A DNA stretch of 64,000 bases, from positions 647,424 through 711,423 of the forward strand of contig NZ_JAHBGB010000044.1 in the NCBI RefSeq assembly GCF_018390555.1, given 5' to 3'. The stretch is from Ancylobacter oerskovii (lineage in GTDB: Bacteria; Pseudomonadota; Alphaproteobacteria; Rhizobiales; Xanthobacteraceae). Below, piece by piece: positions 26,410-36,268 of the stretch. Each line of letters opens with the position of its first letter. Positions within the stretch are counted from its first letter, which is position 1. The notes beneath the pieces are model-generated. The model was not told the origin of the DNA and did no database searches. It saw only the letters and a list, made by a program, of their open reading frames with translations. The translations under genes and the position numbers were made by a program.

Positions 26410-29400
26410 ATGTCGTCCATCGCAATCAACGCCGTGAACGACGACGCCCTGACGGAGCGCGAGCGGGAACTCTCGCAGCTCGTCGACATGGTGCCCACCC
26501 ATGTGTGGCGCCTCGCGCCGGACGGCAAGCCGGCGTTCTTCAACCGGCGGATGGCGGAATATCTCGGGCTGGACGCCGCGGGCGGCATGCCCGGCGGGCT
26601 GGAGACCCTGATCGGCTTCGTCCACCCCGACGACGCGCCCGCCTTCCGCGATGCGCTCGGCCGCAGCCTGGCTACCGGCGAACCGTTCGCGCTGCGCTAC
26701 CGGCTGCGCCGCGCGGACGGCGCCTATCGCTGGATGTCGAGTCGGGCCGAGCCGCTGCGCAACGAGGCGGGCGACATCCAGCAATGGTACGGCGTGTGCC
26801 ACGACATCGACGACCAGGCCCGGGCGGAAGAGGCGCTCCGGCTGCGCGAGCAGGAGCTCAAGCGCCTCGTCGACGCCGTGCCCGCGATGATCTGGTGCGT
26901 CACGCCGGAGGGCGAGCCGTCCTACATCAACAAGCGGCTGGCGGATGCGGTCGGAGTGGAACTGGAGGACCTCATCGGATCGGACGGTTCGCGCTCGCTT
27001 GCCGATATCCATCCCGAGGACATGCCGGCGGTGGAGAAGGCGCTCGGCCATGCGTTCGAGACCGGCGACACGTTCCAGATGACATACCGGCAGCGTCGTG
27101 CCGACGGCATCTTCCGCTGGACCGAGGGGCGCGCCGAACCCATGCGCAGCGAAACCGGCGCGATCATCCGGTGGTACGGCGTATGTGTCGACGTCCATGA
27201 TCGCATCGCCGCGCGCGAAGCCCTGAACGAGAGCGAACGGCAACTCCGCCAGCTCGTCGACACCGTGCCGAGCCTCACCTGGTGCCTCTCGCCCGACGGC
27301 CAGCCATCCTATTACAGCGAGCAACTGGTTCGCTGGCTGGGCGTCAGCGTCGAGGATCTCGACACGCCGGAGACGAACCGCCTGGCGCATGCGGCGGCCC
27401 TGCTCGTGCATCCCGAGGACAGTGCGGAAATTCACCGGGAGCTGGCGCGCTGCGTGCGGACGGGCGATCCGTTCATGCGCAAATACCGCGTGCGCCGCCA
27501 CGACGGCGTCTTCCGCTGGATGGAGGGCCGCGCCCAGGCCCTGCGCAACGCCAACGGAAACATCCTCCAATGGTACGGCGTGCTGATCGACATCGAAGAA
27601 TTGATGCGCGCGCAGGAGGATCTTCGCGGCCGGGAGCGGGAGCTTTCGCAGCTCGTGGACATGGTTCCGAGCCAGATCTGGCGGCTGAAGCCGGACGGGG
27701 AGCCGATCTTCTTCAACCGGCGGATGATCGATTTCCTCGGCATGGAGATCGCCGACACCGACAGGCCGGGCGCGAGCCGGCTGCAGGCGCTGGAGGAGAC
27801 GCTCCACCCGGACGACGCGCCGCAGTTCCAGGAGACGCTTCACCACAGCCTCGCCACCGGCGAGGCCTTCGCCATGCACTACCGGCTGCGCCGCGCCGAT
27901 GGCGACTACCGGTGGATGTCGGGGCGGGCCGAGCCCCTGCGGGACGACCGCGGGCGCGTGGTGCAGTGGTTCGGCCTCAGTCACGACATAGACGACCAGA
28001 TGCGCCTCTACGGCGACATTGCGGAGCGCGAGGCCAGGATCCGGCGCCTGGTCGATTCCGACATTATCGGCATCGTCATCTGGGATCTCGACGGCACGCT
28101 CATCGAGGCCAACGACGCGTTTCTCCGCATGGTCCAGTACGACCGGGAGGACGTGAAGGCCGGGATCCGCTGGTTGGACATGACGCCCGCGGAATGGCAG
28201 GCGGTGCATGCCCGCGAGGAGGCGGACGAGCTCGCGGCGACGGGGAAGATGCAGGCCCGCGAGAAGGAATATTTCAGGAAGGACGGCAGCCGCGTGCCGG
28301 TCCTCATCGGCGCGGCCTGCTTCGACGGGCAGTCCCGGCAGGGCGTCGCCTATATTCTCGACCTGACCGAGCGCAAGCGTACGGAAGCCGCCGTGCGCGA
28401 GCGGGAGCGCGAACTGTCCCAGCTCGTGGACATGGTGCCGAGCTATCTCTGGCGGATCAACGCCGATGGCCTGCCGGTGTTCTTCAACAAGCGGCTCGTC
28501 GATTTCCTGGGGCTCGACGTGTCGGGGGCGGACAGGCCGGACAAGAGCCGCCTTGCCGCCATCACCGACGCCATCATCCACCCGGATGACCGCGACAATG
28601 TCATGGAGGCGTTCGAGCGCTCTCTGGCCAGCGGCGAGCGCCTGTTCATGAAATGGCGCATGCGCCGGGCCGATGGCGTCTATCGCTGGATGGAGGCGAG
28701 CGCCGAGGCGATGCGGGAGGAGGATGGGCGCATCACCCAGTGGTACGGCCTCTGCCACGACATCGACGATCAGGTTCTGGCCGAAGAGGTGCTGCGGCGC
28801 AGCAAGCAGCAGCTGGAGCAGATGATCGATGCGGTGCCCGTCAATATTCTGAGCTTCGATCGCGCGGGCAACCTCACCTATGCCAGCCGGCGCTACCTCG
28901 ACACGGTGGGATCGCCGGGCCACATCCGGGATTTCGAGGCCCTGGCGCGGGACGTCGCCCACCCGGAAGACTTCCCGACCATGTTCCGCAAGGCATCAGC
29001 CGGCTTTGCGACCGGCGAGCCTTTCGTGAACCGGTTCCGCCGCCGCTGCGTCGACGGCGTCTATCGATGGATAGAAGCCCGCGCCCAGGCCTTGCGCGAC
29101 GCCGATGGCGAGATCGTCCAGTGGTACATCGCCTCGATCGATATCGAGGAGGAGATGCAGGCGCTGGCGGCCTTGCGCGAAAGGGAGCGGCTGCTCTGGC
29201 AACTCGTGGAAACGCTGCCGGCGATGATCGACTGCGCGGCGCCCAATGGCGAGCCGGTGTATCGCAGCCAGCAGCTCCGCGAGTTCCTGGGCTACGAGCT
29301 GGAGGAACTGCACAAGACGGGCGGATCGCGCCTGAAGCAGACGCTGGATGCCGGCGTCCACCCCGACGACCTCGCGGCCGTGAAGAAGCACTATGCCCAC

Positions 29401-30291
29401 TGCCTGATGACCGGCAAGCCTTATGCGCGCCGCCACCGCCTGCGCCGCCATGACGGCGAATATCGCTGGGTCGAGACCCGCGCGGCGCCCATGCGCGACG
29501 CCGACGGCGCCATCATCCAGTGGAACGTGATCTGCCTCGATATCGATGCCGAGGTGCGGGCGCAGGAGGATCTCCGGCTGGCGCAGGAGCGGCTTGCACG
29601 GGCGAGCCAGGCGGCGAGCCTCGCCGAGCTTTCGGCCTCGATCGCCCATGAGGTGAACCAGCCGCTGGCGGCGGTGGTCTGGAACTCGCAGGCCTGCCAG
29701 CGCTGGCTGACCGCCGACCCGCCCAATCTGGACCGGGCCCAGATCACCGTCGAGCGCATCATCCGCGACGCCAATGCCGCCGCGGATTTCGTCAGCCGCA
29801 TCCGGGCGCTGTTCAAGCAGGCGGTAGTGCCCCGGGACCGGGCGCCGATCGGGGAGGTCATCGCCGATGTCGGGCGGCTGCTCGCCGACAGGACGTCGCA
29901 GACGCGGGTCGGCGTCGAGGCGGACGTCGCCGCCGAGCTGCCGGACATTCCGTTCGACGTCGTCCAGGTCCAGCAGGTGCTGGCCAACCTCATGCGCAAT
30001 GCGATCGAGGCGATGGAGGGACACACCTCCGAGCCTCGCCTCAGGGTGCGCGCGCTTCGCGACGGCGAGGTCGTGCGGGTCGAGGTCAGCGACAACGGAC
30101 CCGGCATCCTGCATCCCGAGAAGGTGTTCGACGCCTTCTTCACCACCAAGCAGACCGGCATGGGGATGGGCCTGGCGATCTGCCGCTCGATCATCGAATC
30201 CCACGGCGGGCGGTTGTGGGTCGAACGGAACGACGCCGGCGGCGCGACCTTCGCCTTTACCCTGCCGATCCAGGCGATCGAGCCCTCATGA
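26410..30291 (+). CDS. Eight-PAS FixL-like histidine kinase
   Basis: 1293 residues with no membrane segment, so cytoplasmic. Eight PAS-PAC modules of about 130 residues start near residues 23, 152, 281, 414, 546, 670, 804 and 931. Seven carry a variant of VDxVPxxxW plus DGxYRWxxxRAxPxR and QWYG...DID. The fifth differs (VDSDIIGIVIWDLDGTLIEAND, YFRKDGSRVPVLIGAACF, YILDLTERK) and looks like an ordinary sensory PAS. Modules 1, 4 and 6 share RERELSQLVDMVP almost exactly. The kinase core follows: H-box with His1080 in SIAHEVNQPLAAVVW (FixL/DctB type), N-box LMRNAIEAME, DNGPGIL and GMGMGLAICRSIIESHGG. AGGAGG precedes the ATG. Its stop overlaps the next regulator's start. Confidence 0.93.
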   Translation: MSSIAINAVNDDALTERERELSQLVDMVPTHVWRLAPDGKPAFFNRRMAEYLGLDAAGGMPGGLETLIGFVHPDDAPAFRDALGRSLATGEPFALRYRLRRADGAYRWMSSRAEPLRNEAGDIQQWYGVCHDIDDQARAEEALRLREQELKRLVDAVPAMIWCVTPEGEPSYINKRLADAVGVELEDLIGSDGSRSLADIHPEDMPAVEKALGHAFETGDTFQMTYRQRRADGIFRWTEGRAEPMRSETGAIIRWYGVCVDVHDRIAAREALNESERQLRQLVDTVPSLTWCLSPDGQPSYYSEQLVRWLGVSVEDLDTPETNRLAHAAALLVHPEDSAEIHRELARCVRTGDPFMRKYRVRRHDGVFRWMEGRAQALRNANGNILQWYGVLIDIEELMRAQEDLRGRERELSQLVDMVPSQIWRLKPDGEPIFFNRRMIDFLGMEIADTDRPGASRLQALEETLHPDDAPQFQETLHHSLATGEAFAMHYRLRRADGDYRWMSGRAEPLRDDRGRVVQWFGLSHDIDDQMRLYGDIAEREARIRRLVDSDIIGIVIWDLDGTLIEANDAFLRMVQYDREDVKAGIRWLDMTPAEWQAVHAREEADELAATGKMQAREKEYFRKDGSRVPVLIGAACFDGQSRQGVAYILDLTERKRTEAAVRERERELSQLVDMVPSYLWRINADGLPVFFNKRLVDFLGLDVSGADRPDKSRLAAITDAIIHPDDRDNVMEAFERSLASGERLFMKWRMRRADGVYRWMEASAEAMREEDGRITQWYGLCHDIDDQVLAEEVLRRSKQQLEQMIDAVPVNILSFDRAGNLTYASRRYLDTVGSPGHIRDFEALARDVAHPEDFPTMFRKASAGFATGEPFVNRFRRRCVDGVYRWIEARAQALRDADGEIVQWYIASIDIEEEMQALAALRERERLLWQLVETLPAMIDCAAPNGEPVYRSQQLREFLGYELEELHKTGGSRLKQTLDAGVHPDDLAAVKKHYAHCLMTGKPYARRHRLRRHDGEYRWVETRAAPMRDADGAIIQWNVICLDIDAEVRAQEDLRLAQERLARASQAASLAELSASIAHEVNQPLAAVVWNSQACQRWLTADPPNLDRAQITVERIIRDANAAADFVSRIRALFKQAVVPRDRAPIGEVIADVGRLLADRTSQTRVGVEADVAAELPDIPFDVVQVQQVLANLMRNAIEAMEGHTSEPRLRVRALRDGEVVRVEVSDNGPGILHPEKVFDAFFTTKQTGMGMGLAICRSIIESHGGRLWVERNDAGGATFAFTLPIQAIEPS

Positions 30292-30932
30292 CGCCGGAGA
30301 CGCCCATCGTGCTGATCGTGGACGACGATCCGAGTGCGCGCGAAGCCCTCAGCGAGCTTGTGGAGGCCCATGGCATGCGCGTGGTTGCCTATGCCTCGGC
30401 AGGGGACTATGCGCGCGCGGGCAAGCCGGAGGCGCCGGCCTGCCTGCTCCTCGACGTCGAGCTACCCGACATCAACGGGCTCGACCTGCAGGCGCAGCTT
30501 GCCGGCACGGACCACCCGCCGATCGTGTTCATCACCGGCCATGGCGACATTCCCTCGTCGGTGCGGGCGATCAAGCGCGGGGCCGTGGATTTCCTGACCA
30601 AGCCGTTCGGCGAGGAGGCGCTGATGGCCGCCATCGCGGCTGCGTTCGCTGAAGACAGGCGGCTTCGCGCCGAGCGCGCCGAGTTCGAGCGCCTCGAAGC
30701 GCGGTACGGGACGCTGACGCCGCGCGAGCGCGAGGTTCTGCCGCTCATCGTGAGCGGATTGCTGAACAAGCAGGCCGCCGCCGCGCTGGGGCTCAGCGAG
30801 GTGACGTTCCAGGTGCACAGGAGAAACGTGCTGCGAAAGATGGGAGCCGCCTCGCTCGCCGACCTGGTGCGGATCGCCGAGCGGCTGAGCATCCCGGTCA
30901 CCCATTCGCGTCGCGGAGAGAGGGAAGCGTGA
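30288..30932 (+). CDS. FixJ-type response regulator 1 (REC + LuxR HTH)
   Basis: 214 residues. Receiver: VLIVDDDPSAR, phospho-Asp in LLLDVELPDING, FITGHGDIP and DFLTKPFGE. The GHGDxP and AVDFLTKPF pattern is typical of FixJ/NarL-like regulators paired with FixL kinases. The output domain is LuxR-type: LTPREREVLPLIVSGLLNKQAAAALGLSEVTFQVHRRNVLRKM. ATG overlaps the kinase stop (30288-30291) and its stop overlaps the next gene's GTG, so this is the most likely partner of the eight-PAS kinase. Confidence 0.93.
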   Translation: MTPETPIVLIVDDDPSAREALSELVEAHGMRVVAYASAGDYARAGKPEAPACLLLDVELPDINGLDLQAQLAGTDHPPIVFITGHGDIPSSVRAIKRGAVDFLTKPFGEEALMAAIAAAFAEDRRLRAERAEFERLEARYGTLTPREREVLPLIVSGLLNKQAAAALGLSEVTFQVHRRNVLRKMGAASLADLVRIAERLSIPVTHSRRGEREA

Positions 30933-31309
30933 GTAGTCCCAAGCGTATCATCGCGGTGGTCGACGACGACAGCCGGCTGCTGGAATCCCTGGAGAACCTC
31001 CTGGAGTCCGCGGGCTATGCCGTGCGGACCTTCTCCTCGCCGAAGGCTCTCCTGGCGGCAGGGCTTTCCGATCTCGACTGCCTGATCACCGATATCGGCA
31101 TGCCCGAAATGGACGGCTTCCAGCTTCGCGACGCCATCGGCCGGACCTGTCCGCACCTTCCCGTCTTCCTGGTGACGGGCCGCCACGAAATCGCCGATCG
31201 GCCCGGCAACGCCGCCGCGGCGACCGTCCTGTTCCGCAAGCCGATCGACGGCCGGCTGCTGCTGGCCGCGGTGGAGAAGGCCTTCACCGGCCTGAACTGG
31301 GAGGGGTGA
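30929..31309 (+). CDS. Single-domain receiver protein
   Basis: 126 residues, receiver only: IAVVDDDSRL, phospho-Asp in CLITDIGMPEMDG, FLVTGRHE and VLFRKPIDG. The FixJ-like receiver has no output domain, so it may shuttle or drain phosphate between the kinase and the two DNA-binding regulators. GTG start at 30929 overlaps the previous stop by four bases. The next regulator begins either at an overlapping GTG (31306) or at the ATG two bases after this stop. Confidence 0.88.
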   Translation: MSSPKRIIAVVDDDSRLLESLENLLESAGYAVRTFSSPKALLAAGLSDLDCLITDIGMPEMDGFQLRDAIGRTCPHLPVFLVTGRHEIADRPGNAAAATVLFRKPIDGRLLLAAVEKAFTGLNWEG

Positions 31310-31311
31310 GC

Positions 31312-31989
31312 ATGTTGCAGCCATCGCCGCGCCACGCCCGAGGGTTGCCGGAGCCTGCCGACGTGGAACGGCCTGTCGTCCTGATCGTGGATGACGATGC
31401 GGCGATCCGCGAAGGCCTGAGCGAACTGATCTCGTCGATCGGGCTGAACCCGATCGGCTTCGCCTCCACGCAGGAACTGCTCGCCTCCTGGGATCCCGAC
31501 GTCCCGGGCTGCCTCATCCTCGACGTGCGCCTGCCCGGTGCGAGCGGCCTCGACCTGCAGCATCGCCTGGCCGCCAGCGGCAATGCCAAGCCGATCATCT
31601 TCCTGACCGGGCACGGGGATATTCCGATGACGGTTCAGGCCATGAAGGCGGGGGCGGTGGACTTTCTGACCAAGCCGGTCCGCGACCAGGTGCTTCTCGA
31701 TGCCATCACCGTCGCGCTGGAGCGCGACCGGCTGCAGCGGGCGACGGCGGAGGTCGCCCGGCGCAATGCCGAGCGGCTGGAACTGCTGACGCCACGCGAG
31801 CGGGCCGTCCTTGTGGAAGTGGTTCGCGGGCGCCTCAACAAGCAGATCGCCCACGAGTTCGGCATCAGCGTCGTCACCGTGAAGCTCCACCGGAGCAACG
31901 CCATGCGGAAAATGCAGGTGGCGACCGTGGGCGAGCTGATCCGGGCCTGGGAAACGCTGCCGGCGCCGCTCCGGCAAGCGCGCGGCTGA
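31312..31989 (+). CDS. FixJ-type response regulator 2 (REC + LuxR HTH)
   Basis: 225 residues with an N-terminal extension of about 20 residues, then a receiver (VLIVDDDAAIR, LILDVRLPGASG, FLTGHGDIPM, DFLTKPVRD) and a LuxR HTH (LTPRERAVLVEVVRGRLNKQIAHEFGISVVTVKLHRSNAMRKM). Start: the ATG at 31312 has GGGAGGGG at good spacing; a GTG at 31306 overlaps the upstream stop and would add two residues. It is a diverged paralogue of regulator 1 and closes the four-gene signalling operon. Confidence 0.92.
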   Translation: MLQPSPRHARGLPEPADVERPVVLIVDDDAAIREGLSELISSIGLNPIGFASTQELLASWDPDVPGCLILDVRLPGASGLDLQHRLAASGNAKPIIFLTGHGDIPMTVQAMKAGAVDFLTKPVRDQVLLDAITVALERDRLQRATAEVARRNAERLELLTPRERAVLVEVVRGRLNKQIAHEFGISVVTVKLHRSNAMRKMQVATVGELIRAWETLPAPLRQARG

Positions 31990-31997
31990 GGGGCGGC

Positions 31998-33107
31998 CTA
32001 GCTCCAGCCCGACAGCACCTGGCCGAGATCGGCGTCCCGCCACGGCTCGCGCCGGGAGCGCGCGGGAGCGCCGTCGATCCAGGCGGGATAGCGGACGCCC
32101 GGCATGTCCCCGTCGGGCCCGTCGAGGATCTCGCGGGCGAGAAACTGCGGGAAAAGCAACGCTTCGGCGGGGGTGAGCACGCGTTGAAAGCAGCAGTCCA
32201 GCGCGCCGAGCCGGTCTTCCCACTCAAGCGCCGTGTGCTTTGCGAAGAGCGCGGCGAGTTCGGCGATGAGGGCGGTCTGCGGCAGGGGATCGGCCTGCCG
32301 GTCGATGAGGTCGGCGCGGCGGACGGCGTGGCAGAAGACCTGCCAGAACCTGGCCTCGAGGGCCGCCAGCGTGACGAAGCCGCCGCAGGCGGCGCGATAG
32401 ATGTTGTAGCCCGCCGCTCCTCCCCCGATCAGATCGGCGCCGCGGGCGGGCGCGATCGGCGAGGCCGATTCCGCGAGGTCGGCAGCCTGCCAGGAAAGCA
32501 CGACGTCGGCCATGGCGATGTCGATATAGGCCCCGCGTCCCGTCCGCTCGCGGCGAAACAGCGCCGCCGCGATGGAGAGCGCGGCCTGCTGGCCGCCGGC
32601 ATAGTCCGAGACGGGCGGGCGGGTAATGACCGGCCGCTCGGTCGTGCCCGAGCCGGCGAGGCCGCCGCCGGCCGCCATGTAGTTGAGGTCATGGGCCGCC
32701 TTGCGCGACAACGGGCCGTTCTGGCCGAAGCCGGAGAGTGCGCAGTGGACGAGGCGCGGATTCGCCTCCGCCAGGGCCTGCCGTCCGAGTCCGAGACGGT
32801 CCAGCACGCCGGGGCGGAACGATTCCAGCAGCACATCGGCAGCGGCCACGAGGGCGCGAACCTGCTGCTGCACCGCCGGCGTCTTCAGATCCGGCCGGAT
32901 GATCCGCTTGCCGCCGTTCAGGGCGGTGTAGGCGGCCGAGACGCCGCCGGCTCGCGTCTCGCCGAACCGCCGCATCGGGTCGCCGGACGGCGGCTCGATC
33001 TTCACCACCTCCGCCCCGAGATCGGCCAGCGCCAGCCCCGCAAAGGGAGCGGGGATATACTGCCCGATCTCGACGACGCGGATACCCGCGAGCAGGTCGG
33101 CCGGCAT
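31998..33107 (-). CDS. Family III CoA transferase (CaiB/BaiF)
   Basis: 369-residue cytoplasmic enzyme. The family opening LLAGIRVVEIGQYIPAPFAGLALADLGAEVVKIEPPSGDPMR is plain, followed by LNGGKRIIRPDLK, LLESFRPGVLDRLGLG and the SGFGQNGP segment. The catalytic Asp of CoA transferases is probably the one in AHDLNYMAAGG. It moves CoA between acyl donors and acceptors; the alternative, alpha-methylacyl-CoA racemase, shares the fold. GGGAGG lies before the ATG at 33107. It ends the minus-strand operon with thioesterase, oxidoreductase and ABC genes, which suggests CoA activation of the imported acid. Confidence 0.88.
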   Translation of the reverse strand: MPADLLAGIRVVEIGQYIPAPFAGLALADLGAEVVKIEPPSGDPMRRFGETRAGGVSAAYTALNGGKRIIRPDLKTPAVQQQVRALVAAADVLLESFRPGVLDRLGLGRQALAEANPRLVHCALSGFGQNGPLSRKAAHDLNYMAAGGGLAGSGTTERPVITRPPVSDYAGGQQAALSIAAALFRRERTGRGAYIDIAMADVVLSWQAADLAESASPIAPARGADLIGGGAAGYNIYRAACGGFVTLAALEARFWQVFCHAVRRADLIDRQADPLPQTALIAELAALFAKHTALEWEDRLGALDCCFQRVLTPAEALLFPQFLAREILDGPDGDMPGVRYPAWIDGAPARSRREPWRDADLGQVLSGWS

Positions 33108-33127
33108 GGACGCCTCCCTCGGCAGGC

Positions 33128-33547
33128 TCAGCCCCTGGCGCCGCTGTAGCAGCCGCGCCCGACGGCGCACAGCTTGCCGGACGCGTCGTAGACATCGACG
33201 TCGGCCAGCCCAACGGTGCGTCCGGCCTTGCGGACCTTCGCCACCGCCCTGAGCTCGCCGCCGCGCGCGGGCCGCAGATAGTCGACACGGAAATTGATGG
33301 TCGGGACCACCCCGCCGACGCCGATGGCGATCGCGAAGTCGCCGGCCGTGTCGATCAGCGCGGCGATGGGGCCGCCATGGAACATGTCGTCGCCGCTGGC
33401 GCGCATGAATTCCGGGCGGGCCGGCATGGTGACGACCACTTCGCCCGCCGCAGCGTCGACCGAGACGATCTTCAAGCCGGAGAAGGAGATGAAGGGCGAG
33501 GTTGCGATAGCCTCGTCGAGCAGCTGCTCGGGGGAGATGTCGGGCAT
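33128..33547 (-). CDS. PaaI-type hotdog thioesterase
   Basis: 139-residue hotdog-fold acyl-CoA thioesterase: ISFSGLKIVSVDAAAGEVVVTMPARPEF, the active-site helix region DDMFHGGPIAALIDTAGDFAIAIG (HGG with acidic Asp nearby) and TINFRVDYLRPARGGELRAVAKVRKAGRTVGLADVDV. It likely frees CoA from stalled intermediates of the neighbouring pathway. It is 20 bases upstream of the CoA transferase gene on the same strand. Confidence 0.88.
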   Translation of the reverse strand: MPDISPEQLLDEAIATSPFISFSGLKIVSVDAAAGEVVVTMPARPEFMRASGDDMFHGGPIAALIDTAGDFAIAIGVGGVVPTINFRVDYLRPARGGELRAVAKVRKAGRTVGLADVDVYDASGKLCAVGRGCYSGARG

Positions 33548-33591
33548 TGGAAATCCTTGGCGCGCTGGGAGAGGGCGGGGAGAAAAATCGC

Positions 33592-34602
33592 TCAGGCCAC
33601 GCGCAGCACGGCCTTGCCGAACACCTTGCGATCGCTCAGCTCCTGGAAGGAAAGCGGCAACTCGTCCAGCGGGCGGAGCGAGGATATTTGCGGCTTGAGA
33701 CGCCCGCTCGCCACGAGGTCCAGCAGGTCCGTCAGGTCGCTTCGCCGCCAGCAATTGGAACCGACGATGGAAATCTCGAACGACCAGATGAAGCGGATGT
33801 CCGTCTTCGGATCGTAGCCATTGGTGGCGCCGCAGGTGAGCACGCGCCCGCCGCGCTTCACGCAGCGCAGGGCGCGGGGCCAATCGTCGCCGCCGACGAA
33901 ATTCACCACCACGTCGGCCCCGCCGCCCTCGTCGAAGACGCGCGGCTTGCCCCACAGCGCCTGCGTCGCCTTCACGAAGTCGGTCTCGGAGGTGTTGATC
34001 ACATGGTCGACGCCGATCGCGCGAAGCTGCTCGGCCTTGGCGGCGGAGGAGGTGGCGGCGGCGACCTCGGCGCCCGCGAGCTTGGCGAGCTGCACGCTGC
34101 ACACCCCGACGCCGCCGGTGGCGCCCAGCACCAGCACCTTCTCGCCGGCCTGGACCTTTCCGCGCTCGCGGATCATGCGGTAGGCGGTGCCGTAGGCGAT
34201 GGGCAGGGCGGCGGCATCCTCGAAGGAAACCGCATCCGGCAGCGGCACGAGGTTGATCGCGGGGACCGCCACATATTCGCAGGCCCCCCCGCGCACCGTC
34301 TCGCCGAACACGCCGGTGGTGCCGACCAGCGGGTCGACCAGCACGCGCGTGCCGACGGGAATGCCCTCGATGGCGGTATCCGGCCCGTAGGCCGCGACTT
34401 CGCCGGAGATGTCGCCGCCCGGAATCATCGGCAGCGGCGTGTTGATGCCGGGAATTTTGGCGAGGATCATCGGGTCGAAGCCGTTCAGCCCCACGGAGCG
34501 GACCCGCACCAGCGCCTGGCCGGAGAGCGGTACCGGGACCGGCACGTCCGCGAGCTTCAGGTTCGCGATCGGTCCGTGTTCTTCGAAGATGATGGCTTTC
34601 AT
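33592..34602 (-). CDS. MDR-superfamily oxidoreductase, quinone-oxidoreductase type
   Basis: 336 residues of the zinc-alcohol-dehydrogenase fold without the catalytic-zinc Cys: the usual Cys site reads VGLNGFDPMI. That places it with NADPH:quinone reductases or enoyl reductases. The nucleotide loop is VLVLGATGGVGVCSVQLAKLAGAEV. Other blocks are PMIPGGDISGEVAAYG, LPIAYGTAYRMI and the C-terminal FGKAVLRV. It stands between the Liv transporter genes and the thioesterase, in the same direction, so it may reduce an unsaturated acyl-CoA in this pathway. Confidence 0.87.
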   Translation of the reverse strand: MKAIIFEEHGPIANLKLADVPVPVPLSGQALVRVRSVGLNGFDPMILAKIPGINTPLPMIPGGDISGEVAAYGPDTAIEGIPVGTRVLVDPLVGTTGVFGETVRGGACEYVAVPAINLVPLPDAVSFEDAAALPIAYGTAYRMIRERGKVQAGEKVLVLGATGGVGVCSVQLAKLAGAEVAAATSSAAKAEQLRAIGVDHVINTSETDFVKATQALWGKPRVFDEGGGADVVVNFVGGDDWPRALRCVKRGGRVLTCGATNGYDPKTDIRFIWSFEISIVGSNCWRRSDLTDLLDLVASGRLKPQISSLRPLDELPLSFQELSDRKVFGKAVLRVA

Positions 34603-34700
34603 GAGTGAGGCTTCCCAGTTCGGGCTCTGATGCGGCCCTTCAAGATGACGGCGAGATCCGCGGGAGCCGCCCCCCGCGGTCGATGGGGGCATCGGGCCGC

Positions 34701-35421
<721 letters not shown>

Positions 35422-35429
<8 letters not shown>

Positions 35430-36267
35430 GATGCGCGTCCTGGAAGCTGGCGCCTGTCCGGGGCTTGCCGAGATAGGCTTCGACGACTTCGGGATGATCG
35501 AGGGCATGGTCCGGCTTGTCCTCGATGAGGACCCGTCCCTGGTTGAGCACAACGACCCGGTCGGCGATGCGCCGGACCATGGAGAGCTTGTGTTCGATCA
35601 CCAATATGCCCGTCTGCGGATGCGTGCGCCGCAGGTCGAGGATGAGATGGGTGAGTTCCTCGGTCTCGGTCGGGTTCATGCCGGCGCTGGGTTCGTCGAG
35701 CAGCAGATAGCGGGGTTCCGCCGCCAGCAGCCGGGCGATCTCCAGCCGGCGCCGATTGGCGTAGGAGAGGCTGAGCGCCGGCTGGTCGCGCCGCGGCCAT
35801 AGCCGGTCGCCGAACAGCTTGAGCGCCGCCTCGGCGGCGGCCTCCTGCGCCTTGACGCGCCGCCGCCAGAATCCCAGGCCGAGCAGCGCGCCCAGGCTCT
35901 CGGTAACCGGGTCGATCAGCCGGCCCGACGGCCGCTCGATCAGGCCGGGCTGCACGCCGACCAGCACGCTGTCCCAGACGGTCAGCGCCGGGAAGACCCG
36001 GGACGTCTGGAAGCTGCGCCCGACGCCGAGACGGGCGATCCTGTCCGACGACAGACGGTCGGTGCGCACGCCGTCCACATGGATGCTGCCGCTGTCGGCC
36101 CGGTCCACGCCGCTGATGAGCTGGACCAGCGTCGACTTGCCGGCGCCATTGGGACCGACGATGGCGACGGTCTCGCCGCGCGCCAGCGTCAGGCTCACGC
36201 CGTCGACGGCCTTGAGGCCGCCGAACACGCGCGAGACGTTTTCGACCACGATGCCTTGCACGGCCAT
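35422..36267 (-). CDS. livG: Branched-chain-type ABC transporter ATPase (LivG)
   Basis: 281-residue ATPase. Walker A is GPNGAGKST and Walker B YLLLDEPSAGMNP; the LivG insertion region LGVGRSFQTSRVFPALTVWDSVLVG and the switch ILVIEHKLSMVRRIADRVVVLNQG are present. The signature motif is unusual: LSYANRRRLEIARLL in place of LSxGxxR; LivG proteins commonly have LxYGxQRRLEIAR, so the Gly-to-Ala change is the oddity. It lies between the fused permease (1 base away) and LivF (8-base overlap). Confidence 0.92.
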
Positions 36268-36268
36268 G

